64,000 nt of DNA from Aplidium turbinatum (taxonomy: Eukaryota > Chordata > Ascidiacea > Aplousobranchia > Polyclinidae), in contig OU964918.1 of the NCBI GenBank assembly GCA_918807975.1, positions 3,224,001 through 3,288,000 of the forward strand, read 5' to 3'. Positions within the stretch are counted from its first letter, which is position 1. Each line of letters begins with the position of its first letter. Of this stretch, positions 46,089 to 58,205 are shown piece after piece. The notes below the pieces were generated by a model. The model was not told the DNA's origin, did no database searches, and saw nothing but the letters and a program-made list of their open reading frames with translations. The translations under genes and the position numbers were made by a program.

Positions 46089-46702
46089 ATTGCATCTACA
46101 AAACACGCTTAGTAAAAATCAAACAAAAACATGCAGTTTGAAAGTTTTTAGGTTGCCATATTGTGCTATCCGCCACCCCGTGCAAAAATAAAAGTCGGCG
46201 CCTATGTATCTGCATCCTAGGCAAAGGCTAACTCTTCATTACACTTCCTTACCTTTTCCATGACCAGATCAAAACGGATATAATAAAAGCATGGCCGCTC
46301 TTGCACATTGGTAAAATTGCTCGAATGCGCGATATTTACTATCGCCATCTAGCGGTTGCTGTTTTGAACTTTTATTTGCCACATGGCACTAGAGTATTAT
46401 TTTCCGATTTTATTGATGTTTCAATGGCAATTCTAGGTTCACCAGAAGAGATTTAACAGCAAAGTTAGTGCAAACGGTCAGAAAGTTTTCAATTTTATTA
46501 GGGACAGGGTTTTGGACCTAGGTGAAATATTTGCTGAAATCTGAAAAGCGGTTTTGGTATAATTTTTAGTGCAGAAATAGGGATAGCAATCTTCTTGTCT
46601 GTGCCATTTCAGTTTTTGAGTTTAAACAAACATTAGCCTGTTTTATTTGAAATTCGTGTTTCGGGTTATTTTACCAAAAATTCGTGTTTAGGGGAATCAC
46701 TA

Positions 46703-47385
46703 TATATACTTACACTATATAGTGTAAATATAGCCACTGCCATTTTTGTAATCTGACAATGTAAATGGACTTTTCCTTTGTCTTTTTTACTGCATTAAAT
46801 GCCATTTACTTTTTGTATGGTACTAGTACAACAATCCTATGCCTGCCCTGCATGTTAGTACAGCTGATAACCTCTCATAATCAAACCAATTGTGCAAATT
46901 ATGACTAAAGCATGAAATTTTCCCCAGTGTTAGCGCATAGCCTACCATAAGGGTCATTTTAAGATTGGGAGGTAAGTCAGATTTGACCTGTGATGACCTT
47001 GAGAGGTCAATGACCTCAAAGTATCAGAATATTGATATTTGACGTCATTGGTTAATCTTAAAGGTGTGTGTATGATGTACAAACCATGCATATGTGTTAT
47101 AATATCAGTGTCTACACATTCTAAAGAGTGTTGACTGTGTTAGTGTGTTGGTCATTATTATCAGAGTTGCCAGGTTGGCCCTTTTATGGCTAAACTTCAC
47201 AAATTTGGCCCTTTTTGAAATTGTTTGGCCAAAAAATTTGAGTTTAGCCTTTTGGCCTTATTTTGGCTTTTTTCATATTGGTTTGGCTCCAAATTTTCTG
47301 TTTGGCTTTTTGCATTCAGCTTACTGTATTTTGTAAGATTGAAACCACAATGGCAACACTTGTCTTTTATTCTTTCAGTTGTGGT
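46703..47385. other. No gene recognised
   Basis: It starts with a 34-bp-class palindrome (TTACACTATATAGTGTAA with CTATA arms) bordering element II. A stretch at 47150-47330 is rich in TTTGGCC/TTTGGCT motifs and starts CAGAGTTGCCAGG. Together with TGGCAACACTTG near 47350 it could bound a small hAT element, but no clear target copy was found. Confidence 0.4.
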
Positions 47386-47581
47386 GATTGTTATTTGTTA
47401 ACGCGCATGTACAGAGTGTGCAGGCAGCAAGGATGGAAGTCTTGCACTCTTGATCTTGTAGGGATGGGTATTAGTTTGCAGTGCCCACTAAGATCTACCA
47501 TGAAACCGAGAGGTGTTGGCTATGCATCATTGAAAGAAGACCTCGTCCAGTTCAAGGAACTTCGTCACATGCCAGTGGAAC

Positions 47582-48473
47582 CAGGGATGAGAAAAACCCG
47601 GGTTTTTTTAAAAAAGCCCAACCCGCCCGGGTTTTTTTAGAAAAACCCGGGTTTTTTTGGGTTTTATTGTTTTTTTTTTAAAAAGATGCAAAAAAAGGTA
47701 GATTCATGCTTATTTCACCTCAAAACTACTTTTTACGAATGCAGTGCCTTTCACTCACAGTACATGCTTGCATAACTCAATAAAATAATGCACTAGGGCT
47801 GTTGTTGCTTGAATGTTGCATCATCCATTAATTTCAAGATCAAGTTGGATGTTGCATCATCCACTGATTTCTATACCAAGTTGATGCTACCGTGGTAGAA
47901 ATCACACTATTGTATCATTTGCTTTAGATTTGAAGGAGCATTTATGCTATCATGTTTAAATATTTTTTATCATTTATATATATATTATATAATAATGGAT
48001 GAGCAATTGAGCGATTGCGTGGCCAATGGGCATTTAGGCAAATGCTCTGAAACAGCCATGCGTTAGAATCCAGAATCTGTAATTGGTAAATAGCCTCCTA
48101 AATTGCATTTCACATCATATATACAGACTACAGAAGAGTAGTACTTTCACCAGTTTAACTATAAGGCCTTTTTGCATAAATAAGTTTTAGTGTAGTATAC
48201 ACAAAGTGGCATTACCGTACTTGATTTTTGTGTACTGTACAATATCCACTGCGTATTCAGTTTATTCTTGGAAATTTACTTCACAATCACATCCTTGTCC
48301 TAATTTAAAGTTTGTTTTAAGTGCTTTGTAGTGTTTTTGTTCATTTTTTTAATTTTCTAATAAAAACTGGACAAATATGATGCTCTGTTTTTTTTGGGTT
48401 TTTTTTTTAAGTGGGTTTTTTTAAAAAAAACCACCCGGGTTTTTTTGGGTCGGGTAAAATACCGACAATCCTG
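47582..48473. mobile_element. hAT MITE (CAGGGATG ends)
   Basis: It begins CAGGGATGAGAAAAACCCGG and ends GGTAAAATACCGACAATCCTG, with poly-T/CCCGGG blocks near both ends. Exact target copies AGTGGAAC lie at 47574-47581 and 48474-48481. The interrupted protein rejoins in frame across it (HMPVE and LDVNRLDDG). Non-coding. Confidence 0.93.
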
Positions 48474-49632
48474 AGTGGAACTCGACGTCAACAGACTGGA
48501 TGATGGCGATGACATAGAAGCTAACTTGAGTAGACACAGTGCTCAGTGGCACAAGAAATGTCGTTTAAAGTTCAACAAAAAATATTTGACCAGCAGAACA
48601 GAGCAGAATCCGCTTCAGGACAACAATTTGGTACTGGTACTCTAACCCTGCGCAGCACACGATCAGCAACTGCCCACAGGCTTCCACAGTCAACCGAGCC
48701 TATCTGTTTTCTTCTACAATAAGCCAGCTGACACAGCAGACTTTCACCAAGAAGCTACAATGGGAATTGACAAGAACGTTCGAAGATCTGCCACTGAATT
48801 GGAGGACACTGAACTGCTGGCCAATCTGTTTGCTGGAGACCTGATTGCCATCTAGGCAAAATACCATCGCAACTGTCTCCATACATTATACAACTAAATC
48901 AGACTAGCATCACTCAAAGATGAGGACGATAATCGATTTCATGGCATAGCCTTTGCTGAGCTGGTGGTGTTCATGGAGGATATGCATGAAGATGAGGACA
49001 ATGCCCCTGTATTCAAACTCTACTACGTGGCTATTGGCTAACCTCTACACCAGATTAGAGCAGTTGGGTGCCACGGTAACCAACATGGTAGATACAACCA
49101 GACTGAAGAATAGGCTTCTTTCTGCACTTCCTGATCTGAGAGCGCATTTGCAGGGCCGAGATACACTTCTCTTGTTTAAGAAAGACATAGGTCCCGCTTC
49201 CGCCCTGATAAAAGCTGACTGCTAAAGCTGCTGTACACGAGAGTATTGGTGGTTGAGGACAGTGACGGACTCCAAGGACTAGGACAGCTCTAGAGAAGCA
49301 ATCCATAGAGGAATGGGTGTCATGGTCTGCCTACATGTGCTGTTACTAGAGGTTCTCTTGCTGGTATACATTTGATTGCTTCGTGAAGGAAACTTTGAGC
49401 TCTATGTGCAACCCTGACACAGATCATGCCCTGGACGTTCGCTTTAGATCACAAATCATTATTCCAGGTAGCTTTCTGTACATATCCGTGATATGATAAA
49501 CCTCATTGACAAGCACCCAGATGTCCTTGCAGAATTCAAGTCTGGAAACTTTGTGGTACACAAGACCAGCAATAAGTTCTCTGCCATGGCGATTGACCAA
49601 TGTCATGAGCAGAACAACGCTATGGTCAAAGG

Positions 49633-50760
49633 CAGCGGTGCAACTAGAAAAATTCAAAGGGGGTCGGCAACGAGAGAGAAAACTAACAATTATTTGTAGA
49701 AGTGGGTAGGCCTATATCATAGTTAGATTGTTAGAATATTAGCCTAGTGTAAATTGACAGCGCAATGATCCAATTCTGTGACGCGCGAAGCGACCTTTTT
49801 CGCTCTGTCTGCGCTTTCTACTCTCAAAAAAAAGTTTCCCGCGCTTTCGAAATTAGGCAGCAAATTGTTTGCTCTCCAGGCCCGCATTTTAAAAAGTAGT
49901 CCACACAAGCTTAGGGCCTGGATACACGTCAAGTTTGACAAGATTGTAAAGAAAATTTAATTGCCGTCTTTTTGAAACCAAAATTATAAAATTGGTTTAA
50001 GAATGTGTGAAGTTGCGACCATACGAAGATTACAAATCAGACTAGCCTAAAGCCAGCTGCAGTTTCGTTTTGTGGGTTAATAAAATTGCATCCTAAGTAG
50101 GGATGCCCAAAGTAGAATTTCGAATCCTTTAGATTCGAATCCATCCAGAATCGAATCTAAAAACCGCTTTTTTATCAGGTAATTGGATTCGGAAATAATA
50201 CGGAGAAAGGAAAAAAATTATAAAAAAAAAGAAAAAAAAATGTTTTGAAAAAATGCTCCGCTGTCCGCAAAACGCCTGCAAGTCACATGCGTCGTGCACT
50301 CATGCATGCCAATCCGTTTCTTCATGTGATTAACAGAGGCCCCTTACGTGTGTATGCGCGCGTGTGTTGTTTTGAGAGAACAAAGGCAGACGAAGAAAAC
50401 GATTGAACTTGAGAATGAGAACTTGTTAAAATGATGGCTTTGTAAAGCTTCTTTTTCATGCCATTGTAAGCGTAAATCTGAACCGATTTCCCGCACTGAA
50501 AGTTTTACTATCCTGGAAATTCAGCCATTTTGTTTTTATGACATCATATTGCGTGAATATATGACGGTCTGTTAATATTTTGTATTGCGGTTTATGTGAC
50601 TTGAGCGTGAAACAAGTTTGGTATGCATAGAACGTAGCTTGAACTGACACACGTTAAGTAGTACGTAAGTCTTAGTCTAGTTAGTCGTCCGTCTTCTTGA
50701 AGTTGCAAATCTTAAAGGGGCTGTCATGCCGACTAGACGACCCCCCTAGTTGCGCCCCTG
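49633..50760. mobile_element. hAT MITE (CAGCGGTGCAACTAG ends)
   Basis: Ends CAGCGGTGCAACTAG and CTAGTTGCGCCCCTG have exact 8-bp copies GTCAAAGG at 49625-49632 and 50761-50768, again inside the decayed TE-type protein gene. A TAGGGATGCCCAAAGTAG sequence at about 50098 looks like the end of a further nested hAT piece. Confidence 0.93.
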
Positions 50761-51689
50761 GTCAAAGGGTCTGGTGGAGCTATTGGACTGACAGGAAATT
50801 CGGAGCACTCAGGCGCTGGATGGTGGCAGGGCCAGAAATAGCCTAGATCATTACAGAGTTGGAAGAGCAGGCCACGAGGAGAGGACATGACGACATCAGG
50901 CATCTTCACCATGACCAGAAACCTTGAGTGCAGACAGCCTTTGTGAAGGATGTCTGGGTGCTTATAGAAGTGTTTCAAGAGATGAGAAATCCCTTTCTAG
51001 AGAGCTCTCAAGATTTACTGGTCCTTGACACGAGGGACATCGTGGAAACTCCAGTGGCAGAAACTGTGAGGAAGATTGAATCCCTTGTTGAAAAGCAATA
51101 TATACAATGTTTGTTGAAGAAAGGCTGGAACTATGCATGCAGCCAGTTACAGACACACGAAATTCCTTGCGACTCATTTCGTTACCTCTGTGTCACCGGA
51201 GCATGGTTATGCCAGCAGCGGTTCTGCTATCATCAAGGATTTTAAAAAAAAACTTGGAACCCCTGCAAATGGAAGCACGGGGTTCCAGTAAATTACAAAG
51301 AAAGCGAATAAAATCTGTTGCAGTTCCTCATGTTTTTGTTTTGGTTTTACCCCAGTATGTATCTGACAAAGGCAAGCTCTGTGCCTCCCACAATTGCACC
51401 AGCCAGGTTGAAAAAACAAAATTCTGTCAACAACAAATTAAAAATCTGTTTCAACAAGAGGTGATCAAACAGTTTGCTTCATTTAAGACAAATATTCAGA
51501 ATGAAGTATTACCAAGTGGTTATGTCGTTATTTTCAAAGAATCAAATACCCAGTTTCATTACATTGCCATTTCTGAAGACTCCACATTTGCACCCAAACT
51601 TCTGGCCTCTGTTATTGTTGCTGCTGCATGGAAGTTCAAGCATGTGTGTGTTTTGCAGTCCTGCTTTGCATAGTTCATTAAGCAACACT

Positions 51690-53168
51690 TCATTTCTCAA
51701 TTTATAACAATCATTTCTAAGCTTATAAATTTACTGGCATTCTCTAAATCACTATGCAACAAGTCATTTGATAGTGTAAATCATACTCAGTTGTTAGAGT
51801 TAGCTGCATCATGTCTGGAGCAATGTGCGTCCATAGCCTAGATTTGACCCTTTGTGATGAAAATACATGTGTGCCTTTATTGAAATTTATTGTAGGCCTG
51901 CAACAAATATCTTTACTCCAAGTACCAAAAAACGCTCGACGCTATTTCACCAATACTATCACTACGGTACTGCATTTTTATGGCAACTGACCAGTTCATC
52001 CCTTTATAAAACATTGCAAATTTTTTTGTATTGCTTTGTCGAAGCCGTCTTTGTCAGCTTTCTACTGGAATGATTATTGATTTTGCAAAACTGGATTTAG
52101 GATACTTAAGATTACGAACATCTGAATTATCTCACTGGGAACAAATTGTCGTTTTGATGATAGACTAAGTGTATACTGCTCAGCATGTTGAACATACTTG
52201 CAACGTATGTGGTTGAAGTCGTTGAAAGCAGCAGAAAGAAATCGACTAGACACTGTTTTCTGCTGATAGACTGACTTGCGATAGTTGCAGTGAGGCGAGA
52301 AAGTACTGACATTTATGGTCCAATCAGTAAGTGGAAAATACAAAGATGTTGTTTGTCTCATATTCCAGTTGAAAAACTTGACACTAATTTGTTACAGAGT
52401 TGGTTTGAACGTGTGATGCTTGCAATCAATGATATCTTTTTGTGATTGCTGTATCTGCAGACAATCATGTCTGCAACAAGAAAGATAACATTTTTCTAAT
52501 TTACATCATAGCAGTTTGTTTGGGTGTTTACTACATACTTTTAAAAGCTAAATTCATATAATTGTTTAAATAAAATGTTTTATTATACTTTCATTTTCAT
52601 ATGCTCGATAATCGATATATAGTCTCTTTAACTTATCTGAACAAAATAAAAACTCTTTAAAATAAAACAGTTAAAATGATTGCGAGAGCTAAATGGGCTG
52701 AGAATAGGGTCCCCTGCTATCTGGAACTGAAAGTACTTCAGTCAAAGACATTTTTAAGTTTGAAATGGGTTCATTATAATAAGAGATTGCCATCCTCAGG
52801 GTACATTGACACTGGGGAACTGAAATTAGACGCCCATCCAACTTGATGCTCCATACTAATTTGATGCCAGCTGTTCAGGTTTTTTATTTAAAACTGTTCA
52901 ATGGAAACTATCAAAGCACTCTACACAGCTGTTAAGTTATTATTAGTCTATTCTAAGTGGTTGTCTGGTTGCACATTTTTTCGCAAATGTTTGCATTAGG
53001 GCTTAGCCTACATCAAGATTAAACTGTTTCTGTTGCTGAATTTTGTCTACAGAAAAGTGATGAAAAGATTACAGTTAGACTCTCCTATTTTGTTTGATAA
53101 GTTCATAGTTATTGTTGCTACTTTTGCCATCTTCTTGAAAACACAAACAGAGCTATTTTGCCTTTAGG
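51690..53168. other. No gene recognised
   Basis: AT-rich, with only short unassigned frames. The longest (52074-52361, minus, 95 codons) matches nothing I know. Confidence 0.4.
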
Positions 53169-54363
53169 GTCATTCCATTATATTTCAGGTCATGAAAAAA
53201 CCCATACTCTTGGAAATGTTTCATACTTTGGCAGTAAGTTCACAATCATTAACTGAGCACACTAAAAAAAATTTTTTTGAAATTGATTAAGTTGTTTAGA
53301 AGTTGTGGGGGTTTGAAATTCACCACCTGACGGGGGTATCGTGGCCCCCGAAATTCAAATTTTGCTAATATCTCGTAATTTATAGCTAAAAAAACAACCA
53401 AAATATGCAGAATACCATTTTTGGGGGTAAGGAATCTGAATTTCCAGTCAAAATTGGTGAAAGGATATCATTTATAGATGAAAACAACGTTTCAAAAAAT
53501 TTTGGGGGGATAACTTTGGGGGGTGCTTTGGTCATGTAGCCATGACCAAACTCAAAAATTTTTTTTCTGAAATTATTTACCTGTTCATGTTATGTCTTTA
53601 TGATGAGTTATTTTAGTTGTTCCATGTGTTTTTTGAGAGGGACTGCAGTTTAAAACTGATACTCATTTTGGCAAAATTCCAATTTCTTTGACATGAAATT
53701 TTGGCATTTTTGAAACAGCAAATTGCAATGTCTGTCATCTGATAGTGATTTGTTTCAATCTATATGATCAAAAAAGTTAAAAGTATATATAATTAAATTC
53801 CATAGGTACAGCTTAGAAATTATTGAGTGAGCATCAAATAATAAAAATATACCAAATTGCACATCAGTCTAGTTAAAAAGTTTTTCAAGTTTGTTCAGTT
53901 CTTGCGAGCTAAAAGTGTAACTTCTACCATTGGATGTAGAAAGTAGAGTTAGCTTCAAAGTGCAGAAGTGGGTGGCATCTAGCATATATCGTCTTTTCTT
54001 GGCCAAAAAAAATATAAGGAAGGACCTTGAGGATGCATGAAAGATAACTTCATGTCATTTTTCTGTTCATTGAACTGAATAAAACTTAAAACTGAATAAA
54101 ATAAACTTGGAACTGAACTGAATAAAAAAATGATTTCCAAATCAAACTTTTCAACAAGTCCTTTCCTTCTGAATAATAAAAACATCATAGGCCCAGCCAG
54201 GCAGTTTTCTACTTCAATAAAAAGTTAGTTCAGAAATGATAAGGGTGCAGGACTGCAGGTGCTGGTTTGATAAGAAACGGTAGTAAAATCTTGATCAGAC
54301 TGGCTGTGTGATATCAGCTGAATAATAAAACATTGGTAGATTGAGTGACAGATAAAACAAGTT

Positions 54364-54645
54364 TGTTATCTTTATCCTGCATTGCAGGGAAAGTGGACTT
54401 GTGCGCTATGCATCTTGACCTGACTCACGCTGCAGCCGACGGTACGGTAATGTCTGTTTCCGGGTGTCTACTTTACTTGTGACTTAAATTTGGTACTACC
54501 CATTACTCAAAATCGATCACTAGGTAGAGGCGATTATCGTAAAGTTTCTTGCCCAGTGAAACAACAGCAAATGCGGGTGGCTGGAGTCGAACACGCAGGC
54601 TCTCGACTGCGAGCCCAATGCACTAACCACTTGGCCACTGCTGCC
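54364..54645 (-). mobile_element. tRNA-Ser-like SINE, full length
   Basis: Reverse-strand copy of the SINE at 45779-46088, with tail complement TTATCTTTATCCTGCATTGC at the left and head CAGTGGCCAAGTGGTTAGTG (minus strand) at the right. Confidence 0.85.
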
Positions 54646-54742
54646 GACTAAAAGTGTTAAAGACACTAAGTCTTAAAGAAATGGACCATAATATGGCTCA
54701 ACCCTGCAAACATTGTGACAAACCATCAGTTATGTTTCAATT

Positions 54743-54820
54743 CATCATCATCATAATCCATCGTCAGTTTGTTCCCCACTAGTGGGGGTGGCCGATTGTT
54801 TCCGCGCTGCAATCGTTTCA
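54743..54820 (-). mobile_element. LINE 3'-tail fragment
   Basis: The minus strand reads CAATCGGCCACCCCCACTAG, GGGGAACAAACTGACGATGG and an ATGATGATG tail, matching the end of the LINE fragment at 14345-14660. Confidence 0.85.
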
Positions 54821-54924
54821 ATTATTTTCATTTTTTTTATATGTATGGGTTGATATTTTCTAAGTTGAATATTATGGTTTATGCAAAACTTACATCAATC
54901 AAATTTCCTGAAAATATTATATTA

Positions 54925-56013
54925 GGCAGTGGCTATTTGACCGGCTCCGGTCTTTGAATCTGAAACACTATTTGACCGGTCATGACGTCACTACATAAGC
55001 ACTTTTTTCTTTCAAAGCAAAAGACGATAAGCGCCTTAAGTTTTAAATTCAAGACGTTTTCTTCAACTGAGTCCGTGGCGCATGCGTAACGTCTCCGGCT
55101 GCCATTCTAGAGGGATTGAGTTCGATACTATCCGTAAGCGTTCTTTTTTTTTTTTTTTTTTAACTATAAAAGGAAACAAACTGATATGAATGAATCAACA
55201 AGTGAATAAAAAAGTTTCAAAACGAATTAAAAAAGTTTTTTCTAGTCTTTATTTTTAACAAATTCCTTTCATTTCTTAGCACAAATTCTCTGAAAAAATC
55301 ACACCTTCTAATAGGCTGTAAGATAACGTTTCGCTGAAGTCCGAAGTTAAAAATTAAATCCAGTCTCATTGTCGCACAACAATCAGTCAAGTTTCAAATC
55401 ATCATCTCAACCAACCCTTCAAGACAACTTTCCACTTTCACTTTACTACGCTACACTGAAGAGGTCGGGAGATCGAAACACTGGCCTTTGTCCGTAGTTG
55501 CTTTTCATAATGTCTTTTTAGACATTCTTTTTGGGTCAATAATGTCTTTTTAGATATTACTTTTAAAGAAATAAAAAGGAGTCAAAAGGCATGTAAATTT
55601 CACTCTGTGTGGAGCTACATGTACTTGAGAGGTTAACTGTTATTCTTTTATTCACAAATTAAAAAAACTTAACTTTATTACTCACATTTGGAAAGATTTA
55701 AAAAAATGGGCTGTAGGCTACTCAAATTAAAAATTGACTACAAAAATGCACTTTGGGTCAAAATTTAGTTAAAAAAAAAAAAAAAAGAACGCTTCCGGAT
55801 AGTATCGAACTCATTCCCTCTAGAATGACAGCCCGAGACGTTACGTATGCGCCACGGACTCAGTTGAATAAAACGTGTTGAATTTAAAACTTAACGCGCT
55901 TATCGTCTTTTGCTTTAAAAGAGAAAAAGAAAAAAGTGCTTATGTAGTGACGTCATGACCGGTCAAATAGTGTTTCAGATTCAAAGACCGGAGCCGGTCA
56001 AATAGCCACTGCC
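54925..56013. mobile_element. Mutator-like foldback element, copy 2
   Basis: Same 20-bp start GGCAGTGGCTATTTGACCGG and arms of about 235 bp as copy 1. Exact 9-bp target copies ATTATATTA lie at 54916-54924 and 56014-56022. The interior holds about 320 bp (55440-55765) absent from copy 1, so copy 1 is deleted or copy 2 carries an insertion. No transposase. Confidence 0.92.
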
Positions 56014-57346
56014 ATTATATTATACTTCAATCGCTTTGTTTGAAAAAAAAAATTTTTTTTTTGGGATCATTTTCTCAACGCTCCGAAATATTCCCCCACA
56101 CTTAGCGTATCAAAAATAAACTAAGAAAAACTTTAAACCTAAATTACCATTTGAAATGTTCATCTTAGCATATTTTTAATTGCAAAAATGAATTTCTTGG
56201 GTCTTAAATTGGTAAAATGCATGTTTTCAGTACGAAAATCGTTCAAGGCAAAGAGTTGTTGTCAAAAAATGAAATAATGGCTGCGCTCAGCTCCCAAAAT
56301 CCTACTAGTGGCCGAAAATTCAAAGTGCTCTATCTCGGCCCCCAATGAAGATAGTTCAATTTTTTTTGCTATTTTCATCATTCTTTAGTATGTACAAAAT
56401 AAGTAAAATCTGTGACTAGTGGTTACAAACTTTGAAAAAATCTGATGATTATAAATGGAATGCCCCACTGTACAATGTTAAAAAAGCATTTAAAATTTGC
56501 AAAATTTTAGAAAGAATTTTTACCACCAGTCTATGCAAGGAACAATATGGAACAACAAAATTGGAGGGTGTTTATTAAAATATAAGTCCAACTTAACATC
56601 CCCCCAAAAAAAATTGTTTTTTTTTTCTTCGGCTACATGGGAAAATTTCTCCCCAAAATATATACCTCAAAAAATGTTTATAATCAAATTACTCCAAAAC
56701 TACATGTTTTTCTTATATTCTGTTTGCAAATTTGGATTCCTCATCCCCCAAAATGGTATTCTACATATTTTCATCAACTTCCTAGCTTCAGTATAACAGA
56801 TATTGGGGCATTTTTACTCTTTGGAGCTGAAATACTGCCACCGTGTGGTTAAAATTGAAAGTGGTGTAACTTTAAAACCCCTCAACCAATTTCGAAATTT
56901 TTTTTTTTTGTTGAGCTCAGTGGATTGCCATCTCTCATATATGTCAAAATCAACCAAATCGGAGAGTATGGGTTGCATTTCCTCTAATTTTGACCTGAAA
57001 TATAATGGAATGACCCCTTTGCATACATTTTGATAGATCTTTTCATGAGAAAATAGCTTTAAATTAAATGCATTAAACGTAGTGGAAACATCAAACTTGA
57101 AGTTTGAAAAATGCATTACAAGTACTCTACATGTCTAAAATTTATTGATTAATATAGAATGAAATACGATTTTTGCTTTTTTATTATTGTTTTTCTTAAC
57201 CTGATATTGCAGTTACAGAAGGCAAATTTTTGCCTGTTGCTTTTGTAACTTTTTACAAATATTGTTTAAACAAAATGCCATCTATTGCTATATACCACCC
57301 ATTACAGTATCACCATTTAAACTATATTATACTTTTTGTTTTATAG

Positions 57347-58205
57347 GAAATTGTTTGTTGATCTATGTGGTGGAAAGCTTTTGCACAGCATAGAGCATCC
57401 ATCGAGAAAACAGAAAAAGCTGTTTTTATGTTTTGATTTTACGCATAATCTGAAGAAATTTACAACAATTCTGTAAAAAGAAAACGGTTGCATCTCCCTT
57501 GTGCTGGCCATGAGCACCTGCTTGGTCAGTCATGTTGTTACAGACGGTTGTTCGCCTGGTCAAACGTCATGTAGAAACCGTTCGGGTCTACTGAATATTA
57601 CGTCATGGAAATTCCTAAAACATGAACCAAAATTGCACCATCGTCCGTAAGACTCGTGTCAGACCGGTTTAAACCTGTTTCAGTTTGAGACCTGTTTGGA
57701 CATGAAATATTGCGTCACGAACTGCTCTCGTGCCTTTGAGTTATCACAAATTTTTCTGATTCATTCTCGAAGTTGTTTGTTGGAAGTCGGTCGCACATTT
57801 AACTGGTTTATTTGGTGCTTGCTAGCTGGACAAATTCTCCGTCTTTTATCCAAGTAATCTGTATCGTAGTGACAGTTTTAGAGGTGTAGGCATTGCATAC
57901 CCATTTCGATAGCCGCGGGCTAATTTTACAGAAATGCACTGTTTGAAAAGAAGTTCAAGTGTGTGTTTCTTTGGTCATTATATACAGACGAACGGATTTG
58001 GGAATCTTATGTTACAATTTTCCCACGAAGAGATTAAGGTTTACCGCTGTGACCACATGTATTACAAAATTTTATCATTTGTCTCGTCTGTATGCTATGG
58101 AAGAAGACAAGGCATTAAAGGTTGCTAACAAACTAAAGAAATCCTCATTAAACCCAAGCAGCATTTCACGGACATCTTCACTGCATGCTCTCAGTAGGTT
58201 TTTAG
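57347..58205 (+). pseudogene. P-element-like transposase exons
   Basis: Exon-like block 1 (acceptor TTGTTTTATAG at 57346) reads KLFVDLCGGKLLHSIEHPSR then KLFLCFDFTHNLKKF, resembling the FDPVHLIKNIRNNW block of P/THAP9 transposases. It ends in a stop at about 57477. Block 2 (about 58060-58205) reads LSRLYAMEEDKALKVANKLK and SLNPSSISRTSSLHALS, like the later LYxxE...KLT...L.P block in the same order, and ends near a GTAGGT-type donor. No THAP domain or terminal repeats were seen. The assignment rests on short motifs. Confidence 0.5.

Larger units (their letters stand above)
44065..46206 (+). mobile_element. hAT element, internally deleted, inside element II
   Basis: Termini CACTGGCGCCGACTTA and AAGTCGGCGCCTATG have exact 8-bp copies TATCTGCA at 44057-44064 and 46207-46214. 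Element I shows the empty site. GGGGTGGC/GCCACCCC runs lie at both ends. It holds both ends of a TTF-finger hAT transposase, plus a SINE. Confidence 0.94.
41394..46702. mobile_element. Element II: inverted second copy of element I
   Basis: It starts GGTCATTCCCCTAAGCACGA and ends TTCGTGTTTAGGGGAATCAC, which is element I in reverse. It shares with I the SINE, the Tigger-type pieces and the terminal blocks. It lacks element E and the LINE fragment, and instead carries a hAT (44065-46206), a SINE inside that hAT, and a 200-bp foldback. Each copy serves as the empty-site control for the other. Confidence 0.85.
47390..51680 (+). pseudogene. Decayed TE-type protein gene of unnamed repetitive family
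   Basis: Plus-strand blocks in order: PRGVGYASLKEDLVQFKEL (about 47510), then after a MITE DDIEANLSRHSAQW and HKKCRLKFNK (about 48500), RRSATELEDTELLANLFAGD (48780), AKYHRNCLHTLYN, IAFAELVVFMEDMHEDED, DTTRLKNRLLSALPDLRAH (49090), HPDVLAEFKSGNFVVHKTSN and DQCHEQNNAMVKG (49500-49630), then after a second MITE RRWMVAGPEIA and SQDLLVLDTRDIVETPVAET (51000). A degraded tail runs to about 51680. I recall this protein as highly repeated in invertebrate and fish genomes. I know no agreed transposon class and see no catalytic motif. Many frame breaks and stops occur. Confidence 0.6.
53169..57016. mobile_element. Element G: foldback with GGGTCATTCC termini
   Basis: GGGTCATTCCATTATATTTC at about 53167 returns inverted at 57016. 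The arms align over several hundred bases but are clearly diverged (shared blocks AACCCATACTCT, AGAATACCATTTTGGGGG), more so than in element F. CTTT occurs at both edges. A SINE, a LINE tail and a Mutator-like foldback are nested inside. No coding sequence is seen. Confidence 0.75.

Noticed and set aside
47590-47681. Frames with repeated GFFLEKPGFF residues
   Set aside because: Translation of CCCGGG/poly-T subterminal repeats of a hAT MITE.
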